64,000 nt of DNA from Bostrychus sinensis (lineage: Eukaryota > Chordata > Actinopteri > Gobiiformes > Eleotridae), in assembly GCA_020698575.1 (NCBI GenBank), contig CM036244.1, positions 9,518,034 through 9,582,033 on the forward strand, given 5' to 3'. The translations under genes were made by a program, and so were the position numbers. The notes beneath the pieces are model-generated. The model was given only the letters and a program-made list of their open reading frames with translations, was not told the origin of the DNA and made no database searches. How positions within the stretch are numbered: position 1 is the stretch's first letter; every line of letters begins with the position of its first letter. Below are positions 45,606-58,200 of the stretch, in pieces.

Positions 45606-47084
45606 TGGGTAGTACTTTCTAAGGTTATTATTTCTCTAAACTGCACTCTTGATCTTGCTCAAGCTTTAACAGGTGGGCATTAACTATAACTGTTAACTGA
45701 GGGCAAAAAGAAAAGAGGTTTTGTCGTGAGTCTACCATAAACATGCGTGTGCTCCTCAGCGTCTCTGTTTTCTGCTGCTGGATTGGCTGTCAAATAAAAA
45801 AGTGTTTCTAAAAGCTAGTAATGCAGCAGTCCTGAAACAGAGTGGTAGAAATTGTTCGGCTCCAAAAACATCCAAAAAACAATTCAATTTGAATTATCTT
45901 CAATATAACCCTGCTTTTACTGCACAAGCACAATAATATTTTTTAATGACAGCGGAAACATGAAAATTCAACAAGCAATTCCTCTGTGAAAGGCAATTCT
46001 GAAAAAGGATACTCTGGCTCCTTTGCGGCTCACTCTCACAGCACTTCAATGTTGTGAAGAGAAATATAACACAATTTCACCAAAGCACCAACCACTCTCC
46101 AAAAATCTTCTTCACTTCACTCTCAACCAAATTTTTTTTACCTTCCATGTACCCGTCCATCAACGTCCACCATTTTCTTTCCAGTCTCTCCGTGGTTCAC
46201 CTTTAGCTGCTGTGCGTCTCTGAGCTGTCACTCTCCCTACATTTTATTCTCCTGACGCTGGATTTTTTTGGCTTTTATTCATAGAAACATTTGGGGATGA
46301 CAGGACGATGGACAGCAGAGGAGTGAGGGGTTGTTCATGCTTGGCTCACTTTGACTTCTCACCAAAACTCACCAAATCAAATGTGTTGTGGTAAATCCAG
46401 TCCAGTCTAGTCCAAAGACCAGACCTCAGACCACTCTGAAGATTTGTTTTTGCTTTGCCTTGGTCTGACATACTGTTGATTTCTTGGGATTTCAAACAAC
46501 AACAGACTAAAACCACAATTGGTCAACATTATTCTTGTAACCGAATGAAAAAGTATTTTAACTTTTTAGCAATCCATCTACCACTGCTTTTTTCGGACAG
46601 GTCTTAGCCGAAAAGTCTCTTGTTACCTCGCCTTCATGTGAATGGACTCGGTCTACAATTACTCCGAACAACAGCACAGGTTTGTGTAAGTTTACTGTGA
46701 ACTTTTTCCAACTTTAACTTTGAAATAAAAGGTTTTACTTCCATCCAAAATACTTCAAAAAGTCCAACTAACCTCTGACCTACTGACAAATGATTCAGAA
46801 AAAAATCAGACAGTAGCATAATAGCATCTATTAACTTACTTGTAATGTGCAATGTAAAACGAGTCTATAATTCTTAGCACTTCCAGATAATCCTTTTATC
46901 CATATCAAATTTTATGCAAAATTTAGTTTTTCAGATTGGCTATTCTGTATTTTATCCAGAGGCTGTTTAATTGGTGACCTCTGCACTGTAGAATTCACAA
47001 TAATCTCCATAGAAAATAGACTAACTTAATAGCAGAAAAAAACAAATAGAATGGCTGGCCAGTCTATGCTACCACAAGCCACAT
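45606..47084. other. No recognised feature
   Basis: No exon boundaries, arrays or terminal repeats were seen. Confidence 0.35.
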
Positions 47085-47466
47085 TATGCTTTTTTCAGGC
47101 TTTTTGAAATGGTTCTGGGCACCTTTGTATTAGTATTTCACATTTTATAAGTTGAAATATGGTATATGTTTGGAGTTGATACTTTGACTTTGCATAGAAC
47201 ACATGGATTAGGTGTCTGTCGTTCCCTGCTGGCAACGATGGGGACTGGACAGAGCATAAAATGGCTATTTAGCACAGCTATTAGCAACATGACGCTAACT
47301 GAGTCATGGCAATTTAAGCGCTGATGCATACAGGATTGCTTAAACATGCATAAATGAAAGAAAATACTACTCCCTGTATGTTTTTGAGGTGCAAACAATA
47401 TTATAACATGGTTAAAAGCTAAAAAAAAAAAAAAAAAAAAGCAATTTAGCATAATAGGGGACCTTT
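47085..47466 (+). mobile_element. MITE, TTAAAGGTCC family
   Basis: Runs from 'attatgcttttttcaggctttttgaaatgg' to 'tttagcataataggggaccttta'. The right half ('catacaggatt', 'aatattataacatgg', a long A-run at 47420) is shared with 39505-39625. Confidence 0.65.
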
Positions 47467-47536
47467 ATGAGATCCTGTTCCATTTTGAGATATTGACCGA
47501 AGACCAGTTTTTGTAGATTCTTTACCAGTGTGAGAT

Positions 47537-47700
47537 ATAAGGGTTTGTGGCTCAACGAAAAGCGCATTTACCCTTGAACTGGAAGATATTTGAGTCCAGG
47601 TCTGGGCACTAAATCTTTACTATTGAAGGATGGGTCCAGTGCCTTGGCAGAAGTCTGCATGCTCTAAGTACTTCTAATCTCAATTTGTCTTGTCTTTTCT
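47537..47700 (+). repeat. tRNA-derived SINE relic
   Basis: 'tggctcaacgaaaagcgcatttacccttgaactgg' then 'tatttgagtccaggtc' give A- and B-box-like positions, followed by 'gccttggcagaagtctgc'. Confidence 0.5.
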
Positions 47701-48694
47701 TGTGTATTTTTGTACACTGACACACCTATGTTTGTTCACGGCCTTCTTAATCTGTCTAAGACCATCGCACAGTACTGTATATGAGTGCAAGTAATGACAA
47801 ATCTATCATTCCCATGCATTGTGATTGTTGTTGTGCCAAGATTTCTTCCTTCCAGGCTGCATGATCATGTCTAATTTTCTGTTCACCAAAAGGACATCAA
47901 CAGCTCTGAGGCAAACAGGGAAGCCTCCAACACAAGGATTTCTTTCTTTCTCTCTCCTCTCTCCTACACAAAACCACAGAATCTATTTTTGGACTGAGCC
48001 ACTGTAGAGGAACTAGGCAAAAAGAAGAGAGCAGTTCACACACACAGAGAGAGACAAGTTTGACAGGTAGGAGCTCGACACACCATGATTTATAAAGAGA
48101 CAGAGAGTAGAAATAGGCCAAGTAGTATGAATGAAATCAAAATGCCATGAGCAGGTGGGGGGTTGTGTTTGAGCGTGGATACCTGTGATGTCGGGCATAA
48201 ACTATTTACCTCGGCTTCAAAGGCAACGCGCATATGAAGAAATAAACATTGTAAAAGAGACAGAGACAGAGAGAGAGAAAAGAGGAAAGATTTGACAAAC
48301 ACATCAAACATGCAGATCACGGCCGAGCGAACAGGTGTGCAGAGAAAAGAGACGTCTCTCTGTGTGGCTCAATGGAGAAACCCCCCCAAAAAACTGACAG
48401 GAGAGGAGATGGAGAGTGGTGTGAGGTAGGTTTTTAATAAAGTGGGGTGTATGGTGTGACAGATAAAACATGCTAATGAGCTGAGGGGGATGTACTGGCA
48501 GCTCAGTTTGGTACGAGTGTGGTTATGTACACTAGAGTCACACCTGTTGAAATGGTTGGCCTTACACAGGATTTTAAAAGCACTGGTTTGAAGAAAAATA
48601 CAATGCAAAAATAATATTGTCCATGTGTCAGAAGCTAAGCGGTTCCTAATAGATACATATGTGAACAATCTGACAGGTAATTTATTTTTTACCA
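47701..48694. other. Unassigned with GA-rich patches
   Basis: 48035-48060 and 48256-48295 are short GA-rich runs. The minus frames here read pyrimidine-rich complement and are not genes. Confidence 0.4.
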
Positions 48695-48702
48695 ATTTAT
48701 AT

Positions 48703-49724
48703 TAGAGCCCGACCGATATATTGGCCGATATAGCCCATTAGTAAATTATTGGGTATCGGCTGAAATCTGGCCAATATCCGCCGATATAAACAGTACTATT
48801 TTTACTGTGTGCTGGAACGCTGGAATAAGATCTGTTTATGATGGCCTTCTGCTATTTGTGCAGCAGAGGGCGCTGGTGTTTCCAAACAGTTGTTCATAGG
48901 AAACAGCCCAAATCACCTTCTCATGGCCTGAAAAGCTCAAAAAGGGAATAAAAATATTTTGCTCATTTCTCTGCCATAAAACCTCATAGAACAAAAATTC
49001 AAAATGCATTTTGTAGTTCTCCCCATGCTTTACTTGCAGAACAAGTTTAAATAAAATTTTAGTTAAACAAATTTAGTTAAAGCTAAATAAAATAAATAAA
49101 TATAACATCATCACACAAACTCTCTGGGTGGAGTCTGCATGTCCTCCCAGTGTTACCGTGGGTTCTCTCCGGGTTCTCCGGCTTCCTCCCACCGTCCAAA
49201 GACATGCATGTGTTAGGTGAATTGGTGACTCTAAAATTGACCCTAGTGAATGAATGTGAGAGTGAATGGTTGTCTGTCTGTGTTCGTCTCTGTGTCAGCC
49301 CTGCGACAAGCTGGCCCCTGTCCAGGTTGTACCCCGCCTACGGCCAAAAGTTACTGGGATAGGCTCCAGTCACCCGCGACCCCTAACGGGAATCAGCGGT
49401 AGAAAATGAATGAATGAATGAATGAATAATACATAACATACATAATACACCTCATACCAATGCCCACTACAACTTGCATAACAATCAGTATAAAGAACAA
49501 TAAGCAGCTTTCTACATTATTTTAAAAAGATGTTTAGCCTAATAAAGTGGCCTGGGGTCTACACGCCATATTCATGTAAACAAGAGCAGAAAGAAAAATG
49601 CTTTGAAATACTTTTTCCTAATGTATTACTGTATCGGCCAATGTATCTTATATTGGTATATTGGTATTTTTTTGTTACCTAATACCGGTATCGGCCTCAA
49701 GAAATACATATCGGTTGAGCTCTA
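48703..49724. mobile_element. hAT-type element, TAGAGCCCGACCGATAT group
   Basis: Ends TAGAGCCCGACCGATAT and ATATCGGTTGAGCTCTA. Flanks ATTTATAT (48695-48702) and ATTTATGT (49725-49732) match at 7 of 8. Terminal parts are rich in GATATCGGCC words. 1,022 bp, of which 49115-49432 is a nested SINE/LINE tail. No transposase frame. Confidence 0.88.
49115..49432 (+). repeat. Fish LINE/SINE tail nested in the hAT element
   Basis: Contains 'gggtggagtctgcatgtcctcc', 'ccgtccaaagacatgcatgtg', 'aatgtgagagtgaatggttgtctgtc', 'taccccgcctacggcc' and 'tactgggataggctcc', ending in (GAAT)n at 49408-49429. Resembles RTE/Expander-type 3' ends of fish (recollection, not searched). Confidence 0.75.
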
Positions 49725-49964
49725 ATTTATGTATATTAATGTTTCTAGAAGTTCACGTTTTAAAAGAACCAAATTAGGGTTATTATTTTTAGATATTACT
49801 CTACACAACGATAAAGCTGATCCACAGTTCGGTCTATTTTCCAAACTATAAAAAACTGTAAAAGCTATTATGATATTTTCACAGTTAAAAACGTCATTAG
49901 CAACTGGGCCTTACATGAAATTATTGTATACATTTCCCAAAATCCATCCATCAATCTTCAAACC

Positions 49965-50340
49965 GCTTTAGGTCAGGAAACATAGACTTTATTGTCCCCA
50001 TAGGGAAATTTGTCCTCTGCATTTGACCCATCCTTCAGTGCCGCTGGGGAGTAGAGACCAGGAACCCTTCTCCAGATTTAAGGCCAGGTTCTTGGTCAGG
50101 AGCATCTAGATGGAGGATTAGCCTACTGTGCATGTTTTAGGTTGATGGGGAAAACCAGAGAAAACCCACCCAGACACAGGGAGAACATGCAAACTCGCCC
50201 AGACTTCCCTCTCCCTGGACACTTCTAGCATGAAATGTTCCCATGTCAGAGACATCTCAGGCCTCCTCCTCGTGGGACATGCCCCAGGGAGGCAACGAAG
50301 GGGCGTCCTACACAGATGCCTAAGCCACCTCAGTCAAAAT
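49965..50340. repeat. Composite LINE/SINE fragments
   Basis: 'gggaaatttgtcctctgcatttgacccatcc', 'tctccagatttaaggccaggttcttggtcagg', 'gaaaacccacccagacacagggagaacatgcaaac' and, from 50225, 'catctcaggcctcctcctcgtgggacatgccccagggaggc' are all common fish retroelement words. The plus frame 50235-50462 is not a gene. Confidence 0.6.
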
Positions 50341-50627
50341 ATTACAAAGAGAGGCAGGTCTTGGCCAATAACGTCCTTGCATCAAAGGGGGGCTGCTCTG
50401 ATTTGAGTATGGGACACTGGCCATTGACTGTTGGTCTACATAACCTGACAAGACTGAATTAATGGCAATGGAAATCCAACTGGACAAGTTACTGGCTTGA
50501 GGTTTTTAGAAGATGGACTTGCACAGAAAGAACCAAGTAACCAGAGTTCAGTATTGAGAGTTGTGGATAATAATGCACTGGGAAGCCTTAATCAACCATC
50601 ACAATCAGATGATAGAGATATAAAAAG

Positions 50628-51060
50628 TAGGGCTACATGATATGGAGAAAACATGCGATATTCGATAACTATGTTGAAAATTGCGATAACGATATTTGAA
50701 AATAGAGCCTACTTTTAGAACATATTAAGTTAAATTCACTACATTTCACAAAAATGTAAGTTCCTGTATTTACAAGTCAAAACAGCAACAAAATCAAAAC
50801 TTAACACAGACTAAACCAGGAATAAAACAAGGCTAAGCTGTGACTAAATTAATTAAATTACCACTAAAACTGGACTGTTTACACATTTTTATTTAGTCAC
50901 GACACATGTTCTTTTAAGGCTTTGGTAGAAAATGATTCTTCAGTGTAAATCTCTGTCAGATGGAAGACCACAGCGTTATTGTGATATATTTAGATTCTTG
51001 CGATACGAATATTGCTGATACTGCGATAACGATAATTTTGCGATATATTGTGCAGCCCTA
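50628..51060 (+). mobile_element. hAT-type MITE, TAGGGCTGCA group, perfect TSD
   Basis: Octamers ATAAAAAG at 50620-50627 and 51061-51068 are identical. Ends TAGGGCTACATGATAT and ATATTGTGCAGCCCTA. Very similar to 37714-38135, with 'acagactaaaccaggaataa' at 50806-50825. 433 bp. Confidence 0.92.
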
Positions 51061-52374
51061 ATAAAAAGTTAAATTCACTCCTTAGTGTTCTAACAATTTT
51101 CAGAATAATATTGAGTAAATTATTATGCAGCTCTCAGTGTGAGCAGCCGAAACTCTCTGCCTCTCCTCCTCGAGTCGTCAGAGCCTGATGTTGTGCTCAC
51201 GACCTCGCTCAATAACAGCCATCTCTGACTGACGGGAAGCCTTACTGCCACTTAAGAGCAGTCATCGTGAGTCACTGTGATATCACCATCACCATTTCCC
51301 ATCAGCCCCCTGCGCTCCCTGGCCCCGCCTCCCTCCCCCCCCTGCCGATCGCTCCGCAGGGATCCACAATCCATGTAGTCGGGCCTGTTCCTCCTGTCAG
51401 ACTCGGAGGACAGCAGCCCGAGCAAAGTGAATTATTTCAGAGCGATGGGACTCAAGGGTAAAGCTGACCGCGTGTACATGTAAAATTATCATGGATGATG
51501 GATGGGCATGCTTTGTGTTACTGGGGAGTAAACAGAAGATATAAACTGTAAGGCCGCATCCAGACAAGTTCAGGGGTAAATGCTCTGTCCACTCTAAGTC
51601 CTTAAACCGCACAATGGTTAAAAAAATCCACTGAAACAAATATGTTCCTTTACTTGGCCCAGTCTTGCAATATAATCCAAATCTCTTACTTGTCGATGTT
51701 GCAAAGAGACAAAACAAACTAACAAACAAAGTAAACACCAGTGAAAAGTCAGGAAAGGACAAAAGACAGCTTAAATGGGAGTTTCAGGACCCATTTTGCA
51801 AGAAAGTTACTGGGCTCTACTGGAAAAGCTACTCCGCAAGTTAAATTATCTTTAGGCATGTTTCTTTTGGTTTTGGACAGAGATAACGACAGAGCTATCA
51901 TCGCTGTTCACATGCTATTAAAACACAGTGAGGAGCATTATTTACGTTTGCCACATACAATAATCTGGACCTGGAATTTGCTTCTTAAACTTGCATTGGA
52001 CAGATGGAGTCAGTGTGCTTTAATAAACATCAGAAACATCAGAAAGTGTGAAAAGTGAAAGTGTTTTTTCAATCAAAATATTCTTACCTTTAAAGACAAA
52101 TCACATGAAAAAATAACCTAATTGTTTTGGTGCCAGTAGGACAAACAAAAAAGCTAACTTCCTGTCACAGACTTGGATAGATCAGACCAAAATGCTGCTC
52201 AGTGTTTAGGCAAAAAACACTGAAGTTACCCCAAAACATTTGTATTAATACTTTATTCAAGTAATCAATACCCAAATGAATAATGTTTGAGGATTGATAA
52301 ATTGATACAGCGGTATCTATCGGCCCATGTGTGATCAAGAAGTTTCTGCAAAAATTAAAGAAAAAGTGTAAAAA
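51061..52374. other. Unassigned; GC-rich block at 51150-51450
   Basis: 51150-51450 is CpG- and C-rich, repeat-free and could be conserved regulatory DNA. The rest is AT-rich. Frames 51397-52058 lack domains. Confidence 0.3.
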
Positions 52375-52720
52375 ACTGTGGTAAGACCTGCTATGTTGTA
52401 CAGTTTAGAAACCGTGGCTCGGAAGAACAGACAGGAGACAGAGCTGGAGGGAGCAGAGCTGAAGATATTGAGGTTTTCTTTGGTAGTGACGAGGATGGAC
52501 TGGATTAGGAATGAGTCCATCAGAGGGACAGCCTTATGTTGTGAGATGTTTGGGAGATAAAGTCAGAGAGGCCAGACTGAGAAGGTTTGGACAGAGGAGG
52601 GATAGCGAAAATATCGGTAGAAGCATGCCAGGAGGCTTAGAGGAAGACCAAAGAGGAGATTTAGTTGGTGTGAGAGAAGAGGATGCAGAGGACAGGGTTA
52701 GATGGAGGCAGAAAAATGAA
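52375..52720 (+). pseudogene. LINE ORF C-terminal remnant
   Basis: Reads MVRPAMLYSLETVARKNRQE...AELKILRFSLVVTRMDWIRNE, then in another frame CLGDKVREARLRRFGQRRDSE and GVREEDAEDRVRWRQ. This is the familiar C-terminal segment of a fish non-LTR retrotransposon ORF, normally ending near CGDP. A frameshift around 52520-52545, an eroded end and the missing RT domain make it a truncated pseudogene. Confidence 0.8.
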
Positions 52721-53302
52721 AAACATCATGAAATCCATCTCATATTCACCTCTTTATGACCCTTTGTTTTCTCTGTAATCTGTCACCGCTCTGCTCAGCA
52801 ACAGAAATGGCATCGGTCCAAACAAACGAGCCTCTGAATCAAATACATTTTCTTTATCACCTCTCGGGCTCCAGCCTCAGGACATTAACACAATATTTAT
52901 TGACGCTGCCACTGCTGCTGCTGCCCCCGGTGCATTATGGGAACAGGAACGAGGAAGAGAAAGATGGAGAGAAAAATTAAATGAATAACAAGGAAGAAGA
53001 GCTGAGGGCCAGGTGTCTCTCTGATGAAACTCTGGCCACTGAAATCTGCTGACGATCTGTGGGGGGCTGCCAGAGTCCAGAGAGGGATGAGGACAATGGG
53101 ACAGCTTGATGACGGCAGCCATCTTTACTGCAATCAGGAGATTATTATGTTGAAGATGAGGTGAAGAAGAAGAAGAGCACAAGTCCTTCACTCAAACTGA
53201 ACTAAGTGACTAACTGGCTTTATACAAACCTGCACTCCTCACAACTCTTAGCACCTTTTATTATTGTTCTCTGCATCAGCATCAAGAGCTGACCTGAAAC
53301 TA
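52721..53302. other. No recognised feature
   Basis: CTG/CAG-rich around 52900-52930 but no array; the minus frame 52877-53191 is Ser-rich without domain. Confidence 0.35.
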
Positions 53303-53420
53303 GAGGTCGAGCCATATGGGTTTTTCTGTAGACAATGCCAGTACTGTTTCTTTTTAGCCGATGGCCGATAAACGCTGCAAATTTTTTGGACCAATATATA
53401 GGGCAGATTTTCTTAATTTA
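53303..53420. mobile_element. Truncated relative of the 48.7 kb hAT element
   Basis: 'ctagaggtcgagccatatgg', 'gccgatggccgataaacg' and 'ccaatatataggg' echo the left end of 48703-49724. No matching right end was found. Confidence 0.5.
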
Positions 53421-54039
53421 ATGAAAGAAATTAAATTAATATAGCAATTTTTTTGGTAATTCTTATTAAAAAACAAAAAAATGTGTTAGATTTGTACAGT
53501 GAGAACAGTTAAAGATGAGTTTTTTGAGAAAATCAATAAGGCAATCTCAATCAAATTCTCAAAACCCTACAAAATGGATTTGGATTTTTTATTCTGCCAG
53601 GTTCTATGTCAGAGAAAGCAAAATCGTTTTATTGCCGCTTTGACCTTTTCAGGCCGAGATAAAGCGATTTTGGATGTTTCCTATGAACTGCAGTGAACTG
53701 CTACAAGATGGTTGGGGAAGCTGGGGTCCTAAAGTCAAAAATCCCCAAAATCGGCATTAAAGTGCAAGAAATGAAAATGGCACAGAGCTATTTGAGTTTG
53801 GTAACATTTTTTCTCTTATTTCAATCCAAAGAAAATAAATTTTGTTTTCCCTGAACATTCACCTGAACTTCAACAAATTGTGTCCACAAATCACATTTTT
53901 CATCAAAAAATATTTAGTTTACCTGCAAGTGCAATTTGTATGTCTGTCGCTTGCACCGCAGATCAGACACACACACTTATTATTTACATTTGTGAAACCA
54001 AACTGTTTCCTATTCTTCATGACAATAGTGTAGTATGTT
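53421..54039. other. No recognised feature
   Basis: AT-rich with T/A runs; frame 53499-53696 unsupported. Confidence 0.35.
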
Positions 54040-54240
54040 TCTAGCCGTTAGCTTCGGTCATGCTGCTGTTGATCTCATATTGTAAAGCCTTTGTGGAGCT
54101 ACTTGGAAAGTGGTTGCCTCGCGAGCTAAAGAATTACTCAAACAGCTGTGAATGAAACAATGCAGGTATTTTCTTGATGAGGGATCAACATTGTAAGATG
54201 GTAGGAAGTCCAGAAAAGTTTATTTCCCTTTAAGGCAGCA
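54040..54240 (+). mobile_element. MITE fragment, 39.1 kb family (right half)
   Basis: 'attactcaaacagctgtgaatgaaacaa', 'tattttcttgatgagggatcaacattgtaaga' and 'tttatttccctttaag' match the right part of 39505-39652. Confidence 0.5.
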
Positions 54241-55269
54241 GAAGTGCACAGGCTTCATACTGTGTCAAGTTAATTTTCTGTGTTACTTTTCACAAATCTC
54301 TAAAAATCAATAACTCTAACAGACGTTAACACTTCAAACATCACAGTGATAGAAGTCTGAATTCACTCAAAAACAACATTAAAAATTATAAAAGACAACT
54401 ACTGAAAACTGTTTTTTTCCTCTGCTACACATCTCTGTTTTATCTTCAGTCTGTTAGTACCTTCTGCTCATCTTTTGGGGAAAATAAATCTAGTGTAACA
54501 GCAGTGATGGACAGGCTGACAGATGCTGCCTGGGCTCCTGATGGGAAAGAGGGCGACTCCAGTAAACAACACACTCAGAACAGTACGTCAAACATGTCTT
54601 TAGCGTTTCTCCATCCGTCAGAGCGGCACGGGAAAAAAAAAATCACCTCGGAAAATTTAACAGGTGGCAGGTAAAACAAAGCCTGGAGTAATGGGTTGTT
54701 ATAGGAAAATTACAATGGTGGGGGAATATTCAGGTGATTTTAACTCCAGGAGAAATAGGTGACGTGTCCCAGTCTATTTGCTTTATAACAAACAGTCCAT
54801 TTCCTGGTATCTTGTCTCCTTGTATCCAATCAGATGAGCCTTAAATAGTCTGTGGGCTGTTGGTGGAGCAGGTGAAAACTAGCAGCAGCAGGTACAGAGC
54901 TGGATTTAGGCTTGTTTACTAACACAATATGGGTAAACTTTATTGCCAAGGGCTTAGGGCTTCGAAGAATCCAATTAAAGTGTATTGTAATACACAACTA
55001 AGACACTCTATGGCTTTTGGTCCCAACCAGGTTTTCCCAAAAGGTGGAGCTAAACACTTCAGCCTGTTGATAAAATTGTAACTTGAGCAAAATAATAGTA
55101 ATTATCAACTGGGTTTTCCAAAATTAATAATGTCTTTTTCTTGTATTACAGAGTTATACTCTAAGAAGAATGATAGAAGTTGTTCTTCCCTCCAATATGC
55201 AGTATTTCTAAAATGTATTGCAGGTTTCTCATTTTCAAAACGCACAAACTAGAAACCTAAAACATGCAC
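54241..55269. other. No recognised feature
   Basis: No array or terminal repeats. 54500-54850 is repeat-free and could be a conserved block. Confidence 0.3.
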
Positions 55270-55388
55270 AACAGGATAATCCTCCAGGTACTCCTGACCA
55301 AGATCCAGGTTCTAGATCTGGAGAGGGGTCCCTGGGCGCTGCACCGTGGTTGCCCACTGCTCCTGGAGGGCTGGGTCAAATGCAGAGG
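55270..55388 (-). repeat. SINE/LINE fragment, reverse
   Basis: The reverse complement contains 'tttgtcctctgcatttgaccc' and 'tctccagatctagaacctgg', matching 50008-50100. Confidence 0.55.
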
Positions 55389-55389
55389 A

Positions 55390-55885
55390 CAAAATTATGC
55401 TTTTTTCTGGCTTTTTGAAATAGTTTTGCATTAGTATTTCATGTTTTATAACTTCTACTGGGGAGCTGTTACTTTGACTTTGCAGAGAACGCTTGGTTAA
55501 GTTTTCATTCACCCCCTGCTGGAAACAGTGTGGGATGAACAGAGAATAAAATGGCTAATTAGCATGGTTATTAGCAACATGATGCTATCAGATTGGTAAA
55601 TGAGCAATTCACCAATGATAATAATCAGCAATTTAGGCGCTGAAATGATCGGAATGAGTCCGGTGAAGGTGTATGGGCTTTAGAAATGCAAAGGAGCACT
55701 TCCTGGTTTCATGTGTCTACATAGAGCCATGAGACCGAGCGTTTTCAGCTCTTAAGAGATGGCCTCAGCATACAGGATTACTCAAACAAGCGTGAATGCA
55801 TCAAAATACCGATAAAGGTCAGTTTTGAGGAGACAATATAACATGCTCAAAAAAGTCGATTTAGCAGAAAAGGGGATGTCTAAAC
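55390..55885 (+). mobile_element. MITE, TTAAAGGTCC family
   Basis: 'ttatgcttttttctggctttttgaaatag', 'gactttgcagagaac', 'cccctgctggaaac', 'catacaggattactcaaac' and 'gatttagcagaaaagggga' follow the order of 47085-47466, with extra internal sequence. Confidence 0.6.
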
Positions 55886-57210
55886 TTCAGTGCATGTTTG
55901 CTGGGGCAGTACTGTATATGGTTATATTTCCAGCACGAGTTAAGCCACACAAGTAATTACTCTGTTCTTCATTCTAATAAATGGCGAAGCTGTTTGAAAA
56001 GTTCATTAGACAATTTCTCATACAGCAACAAAACTTGCAAGGGCTAAGTTTGCAAATGAAGGCCTCTTGTACCTTACCACTCACAGAAAACAGTAGCCAC
56101 ATGTCGCTGACTGTGTGCCAATGAATAACATAAACTTGTTTGAGAAAGAAGTCATTGTTCTCCATTGCTGCTTTAATTAATACAACATACTAATTGCCAA
56201 AAAAGTCAGCCAAAATGACCTAAATTAGCCAAAAGCATCACTTACTCCTCTAATAATATCCTGAGCTGAATGAAATGCGTTAAATTCCCCCTGCACTCCT
56301 GAAAGCCCTCCGTAAGTATTTCTTTGTTCCTGTGGGTCACGAGAGCAGCGCAGGTGTGCAAACTCTGCAATTATCCCTAACAAGCCCCAGTCACAGAACA
56401 CCGGCTGCACGAATAATAACGGACACACTTCCTCCGCTCGCTCTGAAGTCTGACGTCACTTAAAACAACACTTTAGCACAAATTCACACTTATAAAACCC
56501 ACTAATGAGGGTCTAGGTCACTGTGAGGGTCACCGCCGGGTCACGCACACCAGAGGCTAATGGAGTAATGCTAAAAACACCCAGGCGTTAAAGGGCGGGG
56601 TATGTCCCTGCAGCTGTATGTCTGGACTAGACTCGTACAAGAAAAGAAAAAGTGTTAAGTACATGAAAAGTGTTAAGTACCTGGCAGTTTGTGAGTCGAA
56701 ATGCAACTCAATGCACTGACCAGAGGTGTAAAAAAGCACTAAAACTCTGTATATTAAAGTAAAAGTACTCCAAAATAATATTACTCAAGTAGAAATAGTA
56801 GTACTTACTGCTCCCTATCACTACTACTACTATTACTCCTGCTACTAAGCACTTTGACACTGAGGTTTAGAGATTTTACAAATGTATTCAGGAAAAAGTA
56901 AGTTTGAAAATGTTCTTAGAAATTAAAAGTATTTGCAATAACACTTTAAGGGGGAATTATTTACGGCCTAAAATAGCCTCTATAGCTTTAACTTCAAATG
57001 CCATTTTTATCAAGTAGATACACATTTTTATGCTGAAATGTTGTAGACAAAAATACTGCAGACATAGACAGCACCTGTTCCAAGCACAGTTTAAATTCTA
57101 CACAGAAAAAAGTAGCGACGGCTGCAGTCTTACTCTCAAGGTAACTGCATTATTTTTATCTTCAGGTCTGACCTTTTGTAAAACTGTATCTAGAAGTATT
57201 TCTTGTAGTG
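55886..57210. other. Mostly unassigned
   Basis: 56230-56560 is repeat-free and CpG-bearing. 56721-56830 ('aaaagcac..agtaaaagtactcc..ttactcaagtagaaatag') is a truncated copy of the 32992-33510 element. Confidence 0.4.
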
Positions 57211-57719
57211 CAGTGTTTCTCAAAGTCTGATTGTGGGACCTAATTTTATCCCCTTTAGTGTGCAGTGATTTCATTGAATTGATTTGGCGCAGATTTTAAG
57301 CTTTCCTGACGCAACCCTCTTTGTTTGTCCAGGTTTGGGACCAGCACAAAGACTACACAGGCTTGTAACCTCTTAAGGTTGGATTCAACATAAAAAAAAT
57401 ACTCCTGCAAACATACTCCAAAGGCAACATTTCAGTCCCTTTCAGGTCATCCCCAGGCTTGAACTTTAGCAAAACTAAATCTAGATGTTTTTTTTTTTTA
57501 ATTAAATAATAACAATTTATTCTAAATAATCTTAACATTGCAGTGCTACAGCCCATACACGGCAACTACAGCCTGAATGTCTCTCCATGCTCTCCCCGAT
57601 TTCCTTCTACCCTGTCCTGAAGCCGGAAAAATGTATGAAAAACAAAGCTTAACATTGATACTAATTCAACCTCCCTGTGACCCACTTTTGGAACCTGACC
57701 CAGCGGTTGAGAATCACTG
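57211..57719. mobile_element. CAGTGTTTCTCAA-ended hAT relic
   Basis: Ends CAGTGTTTCTCAA and TTGAGAATCACTG are inverted, Charlie-like. Flanks TTGTAGTG and CTTTAGTA match at 5 of 8. It contains a reverse LINE 3'-end fragment at 57305-57400 ('ctgacgcaaccctc..ccaggtttgggaccagcacaaag'). Confidence 0.6.
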
Positions 57720-57984
57720 CTTTAGTATTATATAATGACATTGCTGCCTGAGAACTTCCACAGACATCTGACAACAAATACAACATACCATGCAGTCCCT
57801 ATATCTTTCCTTGCTTATCTTTCCTTGTATACTTTGGCACCTTTCCAATTTCCTTTTGTTTTCTGATCTGTCATGAATCCTTCCTCTCTGTGTATTTTGC
57901 TGTACTTCCTTCCTCAAATTATCTCTCCCTCCAGTGGCACCACAACACAATGTTCTCTGCCTTTTCTGGGACAGAGTATTCCTC
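57720..57984. other. No recognised feature
   Basis: Spacer before the promoter-like patch; frames on both strands unsupported. Confidence 0.35.
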
Positions 57985-58200
57985 CAACACACTCCGGTGA
58001 CGTCAGAGAGCACGCACGGGCCCCTCCTCCCCTCCTCCTCCTCCTCCTTCCGCTCCTGTCGTTATTACGTAGCTAATGCCATTCAGCTCTGGTCACATGG
58101 GCGTCCTTACCCCCCTTTTCGACCAATCAGGAGCCGGAGATCACCACAGCCCTCTTACATACGCTCGGTGGCAGAACACACACATGTGAGAGAGGCAGCA
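57985..58200. promoter_or_regulatory. Promoter-like CpG patch
   Basis: Within this CpG-bearing, C-rich stretch are a full cAMP-response palindrome TGACGTCA (57998-58005), a CTCC-rich run (58024-58050), TTACGTAG and a CCAAT box in GACCAATCAGG. These are classic proximal promoter elements. No TATA box is obvious, and no first exon with a strong donor was identified on either strand. It could be an alternative jade2 promoter, a neighbouring gene's promoter or an enhancer. Confidence 0.35.
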
